This document shows, one piece after another, positions 24,360 to 32,638 of a stretch of 64,000 nucleotides of DNA (its first letter is position 1; each line of letters starts with the position of its first letter). Source of the DNA: UBA1794 sp050946375 (GTDB taxonomy: Bacteria; Bacteroidota; Bacteroidia; Bacteroidales; Bacteroidaceae); assembly GCA_050946375.1 (NCBI GenBank), contig JBMNUT010000007.1, positions 1-64,000 of the forward strand. The letters run 5' to 3'. A program made the position numbers and the translations under genes. Under the pieces are notes generated by a model. The model did no database searches. It was not told the origin of the DNA and saw only the letters and a list, made by a program, of their open reading frames with translations.

Positions 24360-25430
24360 ATGGAACAAAAGACACCGCTCCTGGGCATGACCCCAGAAGA
24401 ACTGCAAGAAGTGGCCCGAAGCCTGCAAATGCCCGCTTTCGCCGGCAAGCAAATGGCTGAATGGATCTACAAGAAACGGGTAAAAGACATCGACGAAATG
24501 ACCAATATCTCCCTGCGCCACCGTCAAAGCCTCAAGCAATCGTACAGAATCGGGGCGGAAGCGCCCGTCGATGCCCAGCGCTCTGTGGACGGGACCATCA
24601 AGTATCTCTACCGGGCCGAGGGGAAAACCGGAGCGACATCAGGAGGAAATTTCGTAGAGAGCGTCTTCATTCCCGAAGGAGAGCGGGCCACACTCTGCGT
24701 TTCCTCGCAAATCGGCTGCAAAATGGGCTGCACTTTCTGCATGACCGGCAGGCAAGGCTTCAACGGGCAGCTCACCGCTGCAGAAATCCTCAACCAGATT
24801 TACTCATTACCCGAAGCCGAACAGCTGACCAACTTAGTCTTTATGGGCATGGGCGAGCCGATGGACAACATAGACGCAGTACTCCGGGCACTCAAGGCCC
24901 TCACTTCTCCCTGGGGATACGGCTGGAGCCCGCGACGCATTACCGTCTCGACCGTAGGAGTGCGCCGCGGACTGGCAAGATTCCTGCAAGAAAGCGAATG
25001 CCACCTGGCCATCAGCCTGCACAGCGCTATCCCCGAGCAACGGCGCATGCTCATGCCGGTCGAGCAAGCCTACCCCATTCAGGAAATTATCGACACGCTT
25101 CACACGATGGACTGGAGCGGTCAGCGCCGATTGTCCTTCGAATATATCGTATTCCACAAGCTGAACGACACGCCCTCCCACCGCAATGCCCTCATACGCC
25201 TGCTCCAAGGGCTGGAATGCCGCATCAATCTGATCCGTTTCCACGCCATCCCTGACTCGCCCCTGCAAGGCACCAACGAAGAAGCCCTGCTCCGACTGCG
25301 CGATTTCCTCACGGCGCACGGTATCTTCACCACCATCCGGGCTTCACGGGGGCAAGACATATTTGCCGCCTGCGGCATGCTCTCCACCCTGAAGAAGCAA
25401 GCCGGACAAAAGCAGGCCGCACCCGACTGA
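24360..25430 (+). CDS. rlmN: 23S rRNA (adenine-2503-C2)-methyltransferase
   Basis: A 356-residue radical-SAM methyltransferase modifying A2503 of 23S rRNA and A37 of some tRNAs. It has an N-terminal helical domain (FAGKQMAEWIYKKRVKDIDEMTNIS). The cluster motif SSQIGCKMGCTFCMTG is near residue 119, GMGEPMDN near 163, and the methyl-carrying Cys in GQDIFAACGML near residue 338. All are intact. Confidence 0.94.
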   Translation: MEQKTPLLGMTPEELQEVARSLQMPAFAGKQMAEWIYKKRVKDIDEMTNISLRHRQSLKQSYRIGAEAPVDAQRSVDGTIKYLYRAEGKTGATSGGNFVESVFIPEGERATLCVSSQIGCKMGCTFCMTGRQGFNGQLTAAEILNQIYSLPEAEQLTNLVFMGMGEPMDNIDAVLRALKALTSPWGYGWSPRRITVSTVGVRRGLARFLQESECHLAISLHSAIPEQRRMLMPVEQAYPIQEIIDTLHTMDWSGQRRLSFEYIVFHKLNDTPSHRNALIRLLQGLECRINLIRFHAIPDSPLQGTNEEALLRLRDFLTAHGIFTTIRASRGQDIFAACGMLSTLKKQAGQKQAAPD

Positions 25431-25478
25431 AAGAAATCTATCTAAACTTTTCTTATAAACCAAACACACATTATTATT

Positions 25479-26921
25479 ATGAAACAACAACTTCACTATG
25501 CATGCCTTGCATGCCTCATTGCAAACATGCAACCCGCCGTCCTGCATGCTCAGGACCTTGATCCCTTCGGCGTAGACAAAACCGAATTACGCGAGCTGGT
25601 ATTTGAAGCCTTGGACCTGCGGGATGAAGGCGCGGAACATACGGATTCCTACCAATTCGAGGAGTCTTATACCTACGCCCTCTCTACCTACAGTTTTACC
25701 GGTACTTCGCAAAAGAACGTAAACGTCGCCATCGCTAACCTAAACGCAGCCCTCTATCGCGAACAGGATGTAGCCTCCACACCCGAAGACCCTTATTCCT
25801 TCATCGTTCCCAACTCCGGTTTCGAAGGATATATTGGATCGCTTGACGTAACCCCGCTCACCGGATGGACAATCAACGGAAACTTCCAAGTCATAATGGA
25901 ACCGACTTTTTCTGGAATGTGCTGTTCTATCCGCTCAAACGATGGCGACCAGCTGCCAAACTCGCAAATATCCCAAACCATCGATGCGCTGCTTCCCAAC
26001 GGATACTATATCATGTACACTTGGGGAACTGCCGACGGCTCCGGAACCTACTTCTTCGCCAACAACGAAGCCACGGAACTTCCGGGAAAAAACATCAGCC
26101 AAGAAATCTATACTGCCGTGCAGGTAACCAACAACTCCCTGACAGTAGGAGCACAGACGCAAGGCTCCACAGCCAGCAAGTTCATCTTCGACGAATTTGG
26201 ACCAGTATATCTCGGAAGTTCCGCCAACGCCCTCACCCGCTGGATTGCAGCCAATCTGCCCAAACGGGAAGACTACATCGAGACACCGGCGCTCCGCATG
26301 ACCCAATCGCTGCCCATGGCCAACCAACAGTGCATCGAATCCTACTTCGAGCAGCTCGACGCCCTCCACAGCGCTACCAGCTTCACTCCGGCCTCATTCA
26401 ACGCCGCCATGGAAAAGTACCACTCCCGCTGGGCCGACGTACGGCTCTCCCAGCAAGAATATTATGAGTTGAAAGCCGCCCTCGATACGGCTCAGAAATA
26501 CAGAAGCCAGATTGTCGTAAGCGACCTCAACGTGCAATTGATCTTCGACCAGACCCTTTCCCAAATAAGCTCCTACTATACCGACCGGACCGCAGGCGAC
26601 GAAGGGAAAGAAATAGCCACGCTCATCGAAGAACTGAAAGCGGCGCAAACCGCCTACATAGCAGCCGCCACGGAACCGGGCGAAGACCCTACCGGACTGA
26701 ACGGCATCCAAGCCTCGGATGACACGCCGGACAACTCACTGACCATAGACGCCGCAGAAGGCGGAATCCGCATCCGTTCCACCCAAACGCAGCCCGTACG
26801 AATCCATACCCTCAACGGAACCCTCATACAGGAACGCACAATAGGAGCAGGCGACGAAATATTCATCACACTTGCGCCGGGACAATACATCGTCGGGCGG
26901 AAAGTAATCATCGTTCCCTGA
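25479..26921 (+). CDS. Secreted protein with galactose-binding-like domain, function unknown
   Basis: A 480-residue protein. After the signal peptide (ending VLHAQ) comes a helical stretch with many Asn/Ala (about 30-90). A beta-sandwich like the CBM/galactose-binding fold of Bacteroidetes surface proteins follows (about 105-235, with NSGFEGYIGSLDVTPLTGWTINGNF and NGYYIMYTWGTADGSGTYFFANN). A helical region comes next (235-400), then a C-terminal beta domain (VRIHTLNGTLIQERTIGAGD, ITLAPGQYIVGRKVIIV) resembling the DUF6383-like tails of Bacteroidales exoproteins. The same kind of tail ends the HExxH protein at 15026. No enzyme motif is visible. Such architectures usually bind glycans, which is an inference only. 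Confidence 0.65.
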   Translation: MKQQLHYACLACLIANMQPAVLHAQDLDPFGVDKTELRELVFEALDLRDEGAEHTDSYQFEESYTYALSTYSFTGTSQKNVNVAIANLNAALYREQDVASTPEDPYSFIVPNSGFEGYIGSLDVTPLTGWTINGNFQVIMEPTFSGMCCSIRSNDGDQLPNSQISQTIDALLPNGYYIMYTWGTADGSGTYFFANNEATELPGKNISQEIYTAVQVTNNSLTVGAQTQGSTASKFIFDEFGPVYLGSSANALTRWIAANLPKREDYIETPALRMTQSLPMANQQCIESYFEQLDALHSATSFTPASFNAAMEKYHSRWADVRLSQQEYYELKAALDTAQKYRSQIVVSDLNVQLIFDQTLSQISSYYTDRTAGDEGKEIATLIEELKAAQTAYIAAATEPGEDPTGLNGIQASDDTPDNSLTIDAAEGGIRIRSTQTQPVRIHTLNGTLIQERTIGAGDEIFITLAPGQYIVGRKVIIVP

Positions 26922-26945
26922 ACCTCCGCTTCCGGCTTCCCGCGC

Positions 26946-27019
26946 AACACTTCAGAAAAAGTCTTGCATCTTTTACCCAAAAGCCTTGCACCTTTCCCCC
27001 GAAAGCTGCAAGGCTTTCG
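26946..27019. repeat. CTTTT/AAAAG palindromic repeat tract
   Basis: Three units of the TTGCA flavour at about 22-nt period: AGTCTTGCATCTTTTACCC, then AAAAGCCTTGCACCTTTCCC, then GAAAGCTGCAAGGCTTTCG. The tract lies upstream of the pdxA promoter. Confidence 0.75.
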
Positions 27020-27129
27020 TCTGCACCCGCCGGCACATTCCGCCTCACCCGGAAGCAAAAACACCGCATACCGGCAGGCATCAGGGGAAATAGGGAGGCA
27101 AGAGTTCCGTGAAATAAAGAAATATATTG

Positions 27130-27137
27130 TATCTTTG
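27130..27137 (+). promoter_or_regulatory. -7 promoter element of pdxA (TATCTTTG)
   Basis: A perfect TAnnTTTG, 46 bp before the pdxA ATG, just after a repeat tract. Confidence 0.6.
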
Positions 27138-27183
27138 CTCACTCACTTTTTACGCAAACCATACACAAAAAATATAAGCAAAC

Positions 27184-28284
27184 ATGGACCATAAACATAA
27201 AATCCGCATAGGAATCACCCAAGGGGACACGAACGGAATCGGCTACGAGGTAATACTCAAAGCATTTGAAGACCCCACAATGTTCGAATTATGCACCCCC
27301 ATCGTCTACGGCTCCTCCAAGATCGCTTCCTACCACCGCAAAAGTCTGAACCTGAATACGAACTTCACGGGCATCAGTTCCGCCGCCGAGGCAGCGCCGG
27401 ACCGGCTCAACATAGTCAATGTGCAGGAAGAAGACACGAAAATCGAGCTGTCCAAGCCGACAGCCGAGGCAGGGAAAGCCGCATACGCTGCCCTGGAACG
27501 CGCCGTAGAGGATGCTAAAGAAGGCGCATTCGACGTATTGGTCACCGCACCCATCAATAAGAATACCATCCAAAACGACAACTTCCACTTCGCCGGCCAT
27601 ACCGAATACCTGGAAGAGCGGCTCGGCAACGGACAGAAGTCACTCATGATACTGATGAAAGGCGACCTGCGCGTCGCACTGGTCACCAACCATCTCCCCA
27701 TTTCCCAAGTGCCGGCGGCCATAACCAAAGAGCGCATCATGGAAAAGGCAAGGATTCTGAACCAGTCGCTGAAGCGCGACTTCGGAAAGGGACGCCCCCG
27801 CATAGCCATACTGGCCCTCAATCCGCACGCGGGCGACAATGGATTGCTCGGAAAGGAAGAGGAAGAAATAATAAGCCCCGCCATCCGCGAGCTGAACGAA
27901 GAGGAGGGAATCTACTGTTTCGGGCCCTATCCCGCCGACGGGTTCTTCGGTTCTGACAAACTCAGCCAGTTCGATGCCGTATTGGCCATGTACCACGACC
28001 AAGGACTGGCGCCGTTCAAAGCACTTTGCATGGACGAAGGCGTGAATTACACTGCCGGACTGCCCATCGTGCGCACCTCCCCCGCACACGGAACGGCCTA
28101 TGACATCGCCGGAAAGGGAGTGGCTTCGCCCGAATCATTCCGCCAGGCGCTGTACACCGCCATCGACATTTTCCGCGCGCGCCGCGCCGACGACGAAGCC
28201 CGCCGCAACCCGGTACACAAACAGTACGTCAATTCGCGCGACGACAGCGACAAACTGAAAAACATACCGGAAGAAAAAGACTGA
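27184..28284 (+). CDS. pdxA: 4-hydroxythreonine-4-phosphate dehydrogenase
   Basis: A 366-residue NAD-dependent enzyme of the DXP-dependent pyridoxal phosphate pathway. It starts with the family signature IRIGITQGDTNGIGYEVILKAF. FAGHTEYLEERLG is near residue 140, LALNPHAGDNGLLGKEE near 218, and MYHDQGLAPFKALCMDEGVNYTAGLPIVRTSPAHGTAYDIAGKG near 275. The metal-binding His residues are present. The next gene begins 7 bp after the stop, so the two form an operon. Confidence 0.94.
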   Translation: MDHKHKIRIGITQGDTNGIGYEVILKAFEDPTMFELCTPIVYGSSKIASYHRKSLNLNTNFTGISSAAEAAPDRLNIVNVQEEDTKIELSKPTAEAGKAAYAALERAVEDAKEGAFDVLVTAPINKNTIQNDNFHFAGHTEYLEERLGNGQKSLMILMKGDLRVALVTNHLPISQVPAAITKERIMEKARILNQSLKRDFGKGRPRIAILALNPHAGDNGLLGKEEEEIISPAIRELNEEEGIYCFGPYPADGFFGSDKLSQFDAVLAMYHDQGLAPFKALCMDEGVNYTAGLPIVRTSPAHGTAYDIAGKGVASPESFRQALYTAIDIFRARRADDEARRNPVHKQYVNSRDDSDKLKNIPEEKD

Positions 28285-28291
28285 ACGACCC

Positions 28292-29443
28292 ATGCGAGGC
28301 GCTTTAGTGATAGCCGGCGGACCGGACTTTGCGAGCCTGCCCGTCGGCGGAAAGCCGGAACTTTTCCGCGAAGTCGAGCAACTGCACCGATGCGGTTGCA
28401 GGGAAGTACACCTGCTGTTGCTCAACCCCGGACTGTTTTCCCCCGCCTCTGAAACAACAGGGGAAAAGGAAACAGCCTTTCCCCACGAAGCATCTCGCAG
28501 AGAGCTCACGGAATTATACCCGTTTCTCAGCGTCCACACGCCCGGCGCCGGGCTGTGGACCGAAACAATCGCCAGGTTGCTCGAAGAAAAGGAGGGCGAA
28601 AGTCTGCTCCTGATGCAAGGCGGCACTGTCGTGCAGGAAGAAGAACTGCTCCTCTTCGGCCAATATGCTTCGGAACTGATGCCGGACAATTACATCGGAA
28701 TCACAGCGCCCGCCGCAGCAGGCAAGGCAGATTCTACGGAAAGCCTTGTCTGTCTTCAGAAAGACCGGATGCGCGTCAGCCAGATCGCACTGCCAAACCA
28801 GCAAAAAGTGCCGGGGGAAAACCGCAAAAGTGCCGGCACTTTTTCCGGAATGTGCTGCCTCTTTTCCACCATAGTGCCGACACTTCGGGAAATAAGCCGC
28901 ACCCTTCCGGCGGAAAAGCCCGTGCACGGACAAGAAGTGCTTGCCCTGCTCACGCGGCTCGTGCCGCAACAAACAGAGCCGTTCGTCGCCTATCCCTTCA
29001 GCCAGGCGCTGCACCTCTGCCGAAAGGAGCAGGCCGCCGAAGCCGAACGACTGACGGAAGCCCCCTTTCCCCTGTTACTCATTGAACCGGAAACGGCAGA
29101 AAACGAAGCAAGCGCCCCGCTTCCTCCGCAAACGCCCCCCGCACAAAACGGACTATTCCCCCGGATAGCCTACGAACTGCGCCAGCGCAACCAGCCATGC
29201 ATCTGCAGCAGCGAAGCGCACTTCATCGACCTTCCCTTCTTCTTCCCCACCTGTTTTTACGCAGGGAGCAACCCCGAAGTACAGGAATTGCTGGACATAC
29301 TTGCAGAAGAAGGCTGCCAGGTCATCACACCTGCAGCCCTCCGTCTCGAAGAATACCTTCCCACCGCCAAAAGCATGGAGGAAGCAATAGCCAAGTCCCT
29401 CATCGACCGCTGCAGACCGCAAGGGAATCAGCAGACAATGTAA
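28292..29443 (+). CDS. Nucleotidyltransferase-like protein, function unknown
   Basis: A 383-residue cytoplasmic protein. The N-terminus (MRGALVIAGGPDFASLPVGGKPELFREVEQLHRCGCREVHLLLLN) has the shape of a sugar-nucleotide or MobA-like nucleotidyltransferase fold, but the usual G-x-G-T-R-M loop is not clear. The remainder (LFPRIAYELRQRNQPCICSSEAHFIDLPFF) is not recognised. Codons at 28802-28848 are made of a copy of the dispersed CTTTT/AAAAG repeat, encoding KVPGENRKSAGTFSG in frame. It is co-transcribed with pdxA and overlaps the convergent PAP2-family gene by 16 bp. Its position beside inositol-lipid genes may be coincidental. Confidence 0.55.
   Translation: MRGALVIAGGPDFASLPVGGKPELFREVEQLHRCGCREVHLLLLNPGLFSPASETTGEKETAFPHEASRRELTELYPFLSVHTPGAGLWTETIARLLEEKEGESLLLMQGGTVVQEEELLLFGQYASELMPDNYIGITAPAAAGKADSTESLVCLQKDRMRVSQIALPNQQKVPGENRKSAGTFSGMCCLFSTIVPTLREISRTLPAEKPVHGQEVLALLTRLVPQQTEPFVAYPFSQALHLCRKEQAAEAERLTEAPFPLLLIEPETAENEASAPLPPQTPPAQNGLFPRIAYELRQRNQPCICSSEAHFIDLPFFFPTCFYAGSNPEVQELLDILAEEGCQVITPAALRLEEYLPTAKSMEEAIAKSLIDRCRPQGNQQTM
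28802..28848. repeat. CTTTT/AAAAG repeat copy inside a coding region
   Basis: CAAAAAGTGCCGGGGG, then AAAACCGCAAAAGTGCCGG, then CACTTTTTCCGG form a repeat of the GGCAC flavour. It lies entirely within the 28292-29443 reading frame and keeps that frame open. Confidence 0.7.
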
Positions 29444-30405
29444 CGCTCATACCGCTCCATGAAGCGCCGGAATCCGGACAACCTCATCAGCCCGTATTCG
29501 AAAAGCAGGAAGCCTATCAAAGCGCAGGAGATGCCCAAAAGTACATCGATTACGTAGTGATGGCCCGAATAGACCGCCGTCCACCAAATACCGACCATCA
29601 CCACCGCAAAAGCCAGCCTCATCCACAAACTGCGCCGCGTCTTTATCGCATAAAGCAAAGCCACCAGCATGTAAGCGGCATGGAGCGAAGGCACTGCCGC
29701 AAAGACATTCGCATTCCGCCCATAGATACCTTGGAAAATGGGCAGCCCCACCAATTCGTCGAAACGGCCCAAACCGGCCACATTGCCGGGCGTTCCCAAT
29801 ACGGGGTCGAAGCCATACTGCAGAACATACCAAGGGGGAGCCGCCGGGTGTATATAGTAACCGGCAAAACCGATTAAGTTCACCAGCAGAAAAACCAAGG
29901 CAAAATGCAGATAGCCGCGGCGCTCGCCCCGAAAGTAGAGCCACAATCCGAAAGCAATGGGCAGCGGTACCCAGCACAAATAGAAGATTCCGGCAAAAAC
30001 ATCCGCCACACTGCAATGATGCAAGGCAAAGAATTCGCACAAGGTCATGCACACTCCCTCCGAAGTGGTAATGCCGAAACAAGAACGCTCCGCCTCATAA
30101 AGCCCGCGGACATCTATGTCATTCACCATATAGTTGGGCCAAATCCGCATCCAGTCATAGGAAACGGCAAAAATGAGGAAAGGGATGAGCGCCACTGCCA
30201 GCTTCCGTGTCGGATTACTGGCAAAGAACAAGCCCAGAAACAGGGCGGCCAACAGAAAATGATCCGCCCGAAGCGTCACAAACACGCCCGTTACGAGGAA
30301 AAACAGGGCAAACAATCCCAATACCCATGCAGTCTCTTTGCGCGAAGGGAAGCGACTTTCCCTACGCAAGCCCTGCTCTAAATGCTCTTTCATAGTCTTC
30401 TTCAA
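29428..30405 (-). CDS. PAP2-family inositol phosphorylceramide synthase-like protein
   Basis: A 325-residue integral membrane protein with about six helices. The PAP2/AUR1-type motifs are NVFAAVPSLHAAYMLVALLYA near residue 232 and AVYSGHHYVIDVLLGISCALIGF near residue 277; the two His and Asp form the phosphotransfer site. In Bacteroides thetaiotaomicron the homologous locus encodes the enzyme that moves phosphoinositol from a phosphatidylinositol-type lipid to ceramide. It is the last gene of the pgpA-gtrA-CDP-alcohol transferase operon, and this context supports the same role. The gap to the upstream gene is 84 bp. Confidence 0.82.
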   Translation of the reverse strand: MKKTMKEHLEQGLRRESRFPSRKETAWVLGLFALFFLVTGVFVTLRADHFLLAALFLGLFFASNPTRKLAVALIPFLIFAVSYDWMRIWPNYMVNDIDVRGLYEAERSCFGITTSEGVCMTLCEFFALHHCSVADVFAGIFYLCWVPLPIAFGLWLYFRGERRGYLHFALVFLLVNLIGFAGYYIHPAAPPWYVLQYGFDPVLGTPGNVAGLGRFDELVGLPIFQGIYGRNANVFAAVPSLHAAYMLVALLYAIKTRRSLWMRLAFAVVMVGIWWTAVYSGHHYVIDVLLGISCALIGFLLFEYGLMRLSGFRRFMERYERYIVC

Positions 30406-30489
30406 TCCTGTATACCTGAAACAATAAACACTCTCCGCTGCCGCAACCGTTCCGTTCCGCAGCTCCGGCGGGAGAGAAAGACAAGCCGT

Positions 30490-31152
30490 TTACTTCTTGT
30501 CCCGCAGCAGTTTCCAACAATGGCGCAAGCGGGCAAAGGCCGTAAGATTGGCCAAAAGCGCAATAAGCCCCATCGGAATGGTCAGAAACAGGAAAGAAGT
30601 TTCCCGACTGCCGCACTGCGCGCCGAACACACCGAAGAGTATCGCTCCCAATGCCGTCAGTACCACCCGCTCAGGGCGCTGCATCAATCCCACTTTGCAC
30701 TCCAGCCCCAGCCCTTCGGCGCGGGCGCGGACGTAGCTAACCATCAGCGAACCCATCAGAGCCAGGCAAGTAATTATAAAACCGGGCATGTAGTGCTGCA
30801 GACAAAAGTAGGTGCACAATCCGAAAAGGGTAACCAATTCGCTGTAACGGTCCAGCACAGAATCGTAAAGCGCCCCAAAAGTGGAAGCCATGCCTCCCAC
30901 CCTTGCCACACGACCGTCCATCATATCGAACAAACCGGCAAATAAAACCACACCGCCTGCCCAGCCCACGAGCGAATAGGCAGCCACTCCTTCTTCCCAG
31001 CCTGCACAGACCAGAATGACGGCAGCAAGGACATTCAGGACAAGCCCCGACGTAGTAATCACATTCGGGGTAATTCCGATCCGAATCATCCCACGCACCA
31101 ACGGATTGATGATGCGGTAAATCAACTGTTGCAAAAAGTCTCTGTAATTCAT
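30490..31152 (-). CDS. CDP-alcohol phosphatidyltransferase (phosphatidylinositol-phosphate synthase-like)
   Basis: A 220-residue membrane protein with the full CDP-alcohol phosphotransferase signature. DMMDGRVARVGGMASTFGALYDSVLDRYSE, near residue 77, matches D-x2-D-G-x2-A-R-x8-G-x3-D-x3-D. It transfers a phosphatidyl group from CDP-diacylglycerol to an alcohol. Next to a myo-inositol-phosphate synthase and a PgpA-type phosphatase, the likely acceptor is inositol 1-phosphate, giving phosphatidylinositol phosphate. It lies 4 bp downstream of gtrA. Confidence 0.85.
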   Translation of the reverse strand: MNYRDFLQQLIYRIINPLVRGMIRIGITPNVITTSGLVLNVLAAVILVCAGWEEGVAAYSLVGWAGGVVLFAGLFDMMDGRVARVGGMASTFGALYDSVLDRYSELVTLFGLCTYFCLQHYMPGFIITCLALMGSLMVSYVRARAEGLGLECKVGLMQRPERVVLTALGAILFGVFGAQCGSRETSFLFLTIPMGLIALLANLTAFARLRHCWKLLRDKK

Positions 31153-31156
31153 CTTA

Positions 31157-31666
31157 TCAACTATTTCTGTTTTTCTTGACGTGAAAACTCAAACGAACGG
31201 GGCGGTAAACAAAACGGCGCTGCAGCAGATAGTTCCAGAAGCAGCCCACCAGAATCGCCGTCAGCACCTTACTTACCAAGAAACTGTTCTCACCCAGCAA
31301 GGCAGGCAGGCTGCGCAACCAGTAGACACGGTGCATCAACTCGGTAAAAAAGTAAGTGCCCCACGTGTTCAGGGCAATGCTTCCGCCCCAGACGACACAA
31401 TACTTCAAGGCAACCCGGCGCTTGTCCATCCCGCTTGCCTTAAAAGTCCACTCATAATTGACTACACAATTAAGGACAGCGCCGCTCAGCGCCCCCACAA
31501 AAGTGGAGCAAAGATAATTGACCGAGCACAGATAAAAAAGAAACAAGGTCACGGAAAAATCAAATATGGTAGCCAACTGAGCCGAGAGCTGAGCCCGCAG
31601 AAAAACGAAAAACCCACTCTGGCGCTCAGAAAAGGACCGCATGATTTTCTTCAGACCTACAGCCAT
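31157..31666 (-). CDS. GtrA-family membrane protein
   Basis: A 169-residue protein with four predicted membrane helices: LATIFDFSVTLFLFYLCSVNYL, TFVGALSGAVLNCVVNYEWTF, ALKYCVVWGGSIALNTWGTYFF and LVSKVLTAILVGCFWNYLLQRRFVY. This is the GtrA/DPMS fold, associated with flipping lipid-linked sugars or with glycan modification. Its gene overlaps the upstream pgpA by 10 bp and precedes the CDP-alcohol transferase by 4 bp, so it is in the inositol-lipid operon. A role in moving a lipid intermediate is plausible but unproven. Confidence 0.82.
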   Translation of the reverse strand: MAVGLKKIMRSFSERQSGFFVFLRAQLSAQLATIFDFSVTLFLFYLCSVNYLCSTFVGALSGAVLNCVVNYEWTFKASGMDKRRVALKYCVVWGGSIALNTWGTYFFTELMHRVYWLRSLPALLGENSFLVSKVLTAILVGCFWNYLLQRRFVYRPVRLSFHVKKNRNS

Positions 31667-32136
31667 TGCACCAAAACCAACAGGATAAAACTATAAATAC
31701 CGGCAAGCACATCGTCTGCCATCACTCCCACGCCGTCGGGAAAGCGCTCCATCCGGCGGATGCCCAAAGGCTTGAATATATCGAAAACGCGGAACAAGAC
31801 AAAAGCACCCAGCACATAACCCCAGGCAAGCGACTCCCGTTCCGGAACGGCCAACAAGGCAATCCACGTGCCGACCACCTCGTCCATCACCACGCGCGAA
31901 GGGTCTTTCCCCCAGAAAGGCTTCAGCACCGTAGCCGAATAAGCGCCCAATGCCGTGAAAAGACACACCGCCACCAGCGTAACCCACCGGAGTACGGCAA
32001 AATCCAGCCAGCAGAAACCGGCCAGCCACAAAGCCACGGCAAGCAAAGCCCCCATCGTACCCGGGGCAAACGGGGCAAACCCGACTCCAAAGCCAGTAGC
32101 TATTGCTTTATGGATGAAAAGATTATTCCGTTTCAT
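31657..32136 (-). CDS. pgpA: PgpA-family phosphatidylglycerophosphatase
   Basis: A 159-residue membrane phosphatase with the PgpA pattern: FGVGFAPFAPGTMGALLAVALWLAG near residue 16, DPSRVVMDEVVGTWIALLAVP near 77, and the C-terminal FDIFKPLGIRRMERFPDGVGVMADDVLAGIYSFILL. In E. coli the family dephosphorylates phosphatidylglycerophosphate. In this locus it is the expected phosphatase for phosphatidylinositol phosphate, as reported for the B. thetaiotaomicron homologue. It is the first gene of the minus-strand operon, with a promoter at 32156. Confidence 0.88.
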   Translation of the reverse strand: MKRNNLFIHKAIATGFGVGFAPFAPGTMGALLAVALWLAGFCWLDFAVLRWVTLVAVCLFTALGAYSATVLKPFWGKDPSRVVMDEVVGTWIALLAVPERESLAWGYVLGAFVLFRVFDIFKPLGIRRMERFPDGVGVMADDVLAGIYSFILLVLVQWL

Positions 32137-32155
32137 GCGACTCTTTAAAAGCGCG

Positions 32156-32163
32156 CAAAATTA
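32156..32163 (-). promoter_or_regulatory. -7 element of the inositol-lipid operon (TAATTTTG, minus strand)
   Basis: A TAnnTTTG match on the minus strand, 19 bp before the pgpA ATG. CTTG sits about 20 bp further upstream (32184-32187) in the -33 position. Confidence 0.55.
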
Positions 32164-32370
32164 CCAAAAAAAGCTAACTCACGCAAGAACGAGCCGCCCG
32201 AGGGAGGCCAAATGCACTCTTCTTTTGGACGATTCTACCACTTTAGGATACATTTTCTTGAAAAATAGAGCCAGCCCCCCGTTTTCCCCTGCCGCACAAC
32301 GGGAAAAAAGCCGAAGCAGCGAAGGGAAACCCATGTGCAGCAGCCCAATCCCGCAAGAGCAACTCCACCG

Positions 32371-32439
32371 GAAAACCTGCAAGGCGCTTCGGAAAAACAT
32401 GCAAGGCTTTTCCCGAAAAGTCTTGCCGCAAATTTTCCC
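32371..32439. repeat. CTTTT/AAAAG palindromic repeat tract
   Basis: Three units of the GCAAGGC flavour: ACCTGCAAGGCGCTTCGG, ATGCAAGGCTTTTCCCG, and AAAAGTCTTGCCGCAAATTTT. They lie in the middle of the 502-bp divergent gap between pgpA and the inositol-phosphate synthase. Apart from this tract and the two promoters I see nothing in the gap. Confidence 0.75.
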
Positions 32440-32557
32440 AAGCCCCGCAACAAAGCAGAAAGAGGAGCGAAGCCTCAAAAATGGACATAAATTCCCTTTT
32501 TTTAGCACTCCAAAAACTTCTTTTCCCTTTTTCTGCCGCAAATAAAAATAAAATAGC

Positions 32558-32565
32558 TTACTTTG
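32558..32565 (+). promoter_or_regulatory. Imperfect -7 element (TTACTTTG) before the inositol-phosphate synthase
   Basis: One mismatch to TAnnTTTG (T for A at position 2), 73 bp before the ATG. It is the best candidate in the AT-rich leader. Confidence 0.35.
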
Positions 32566-32638
32566 CAGACCAAATACAAATCAATAAAGCCTTTATATAT
32601 AAAAGGTATAAGCAGAAGAGAAAAATATTTTTTTCATT

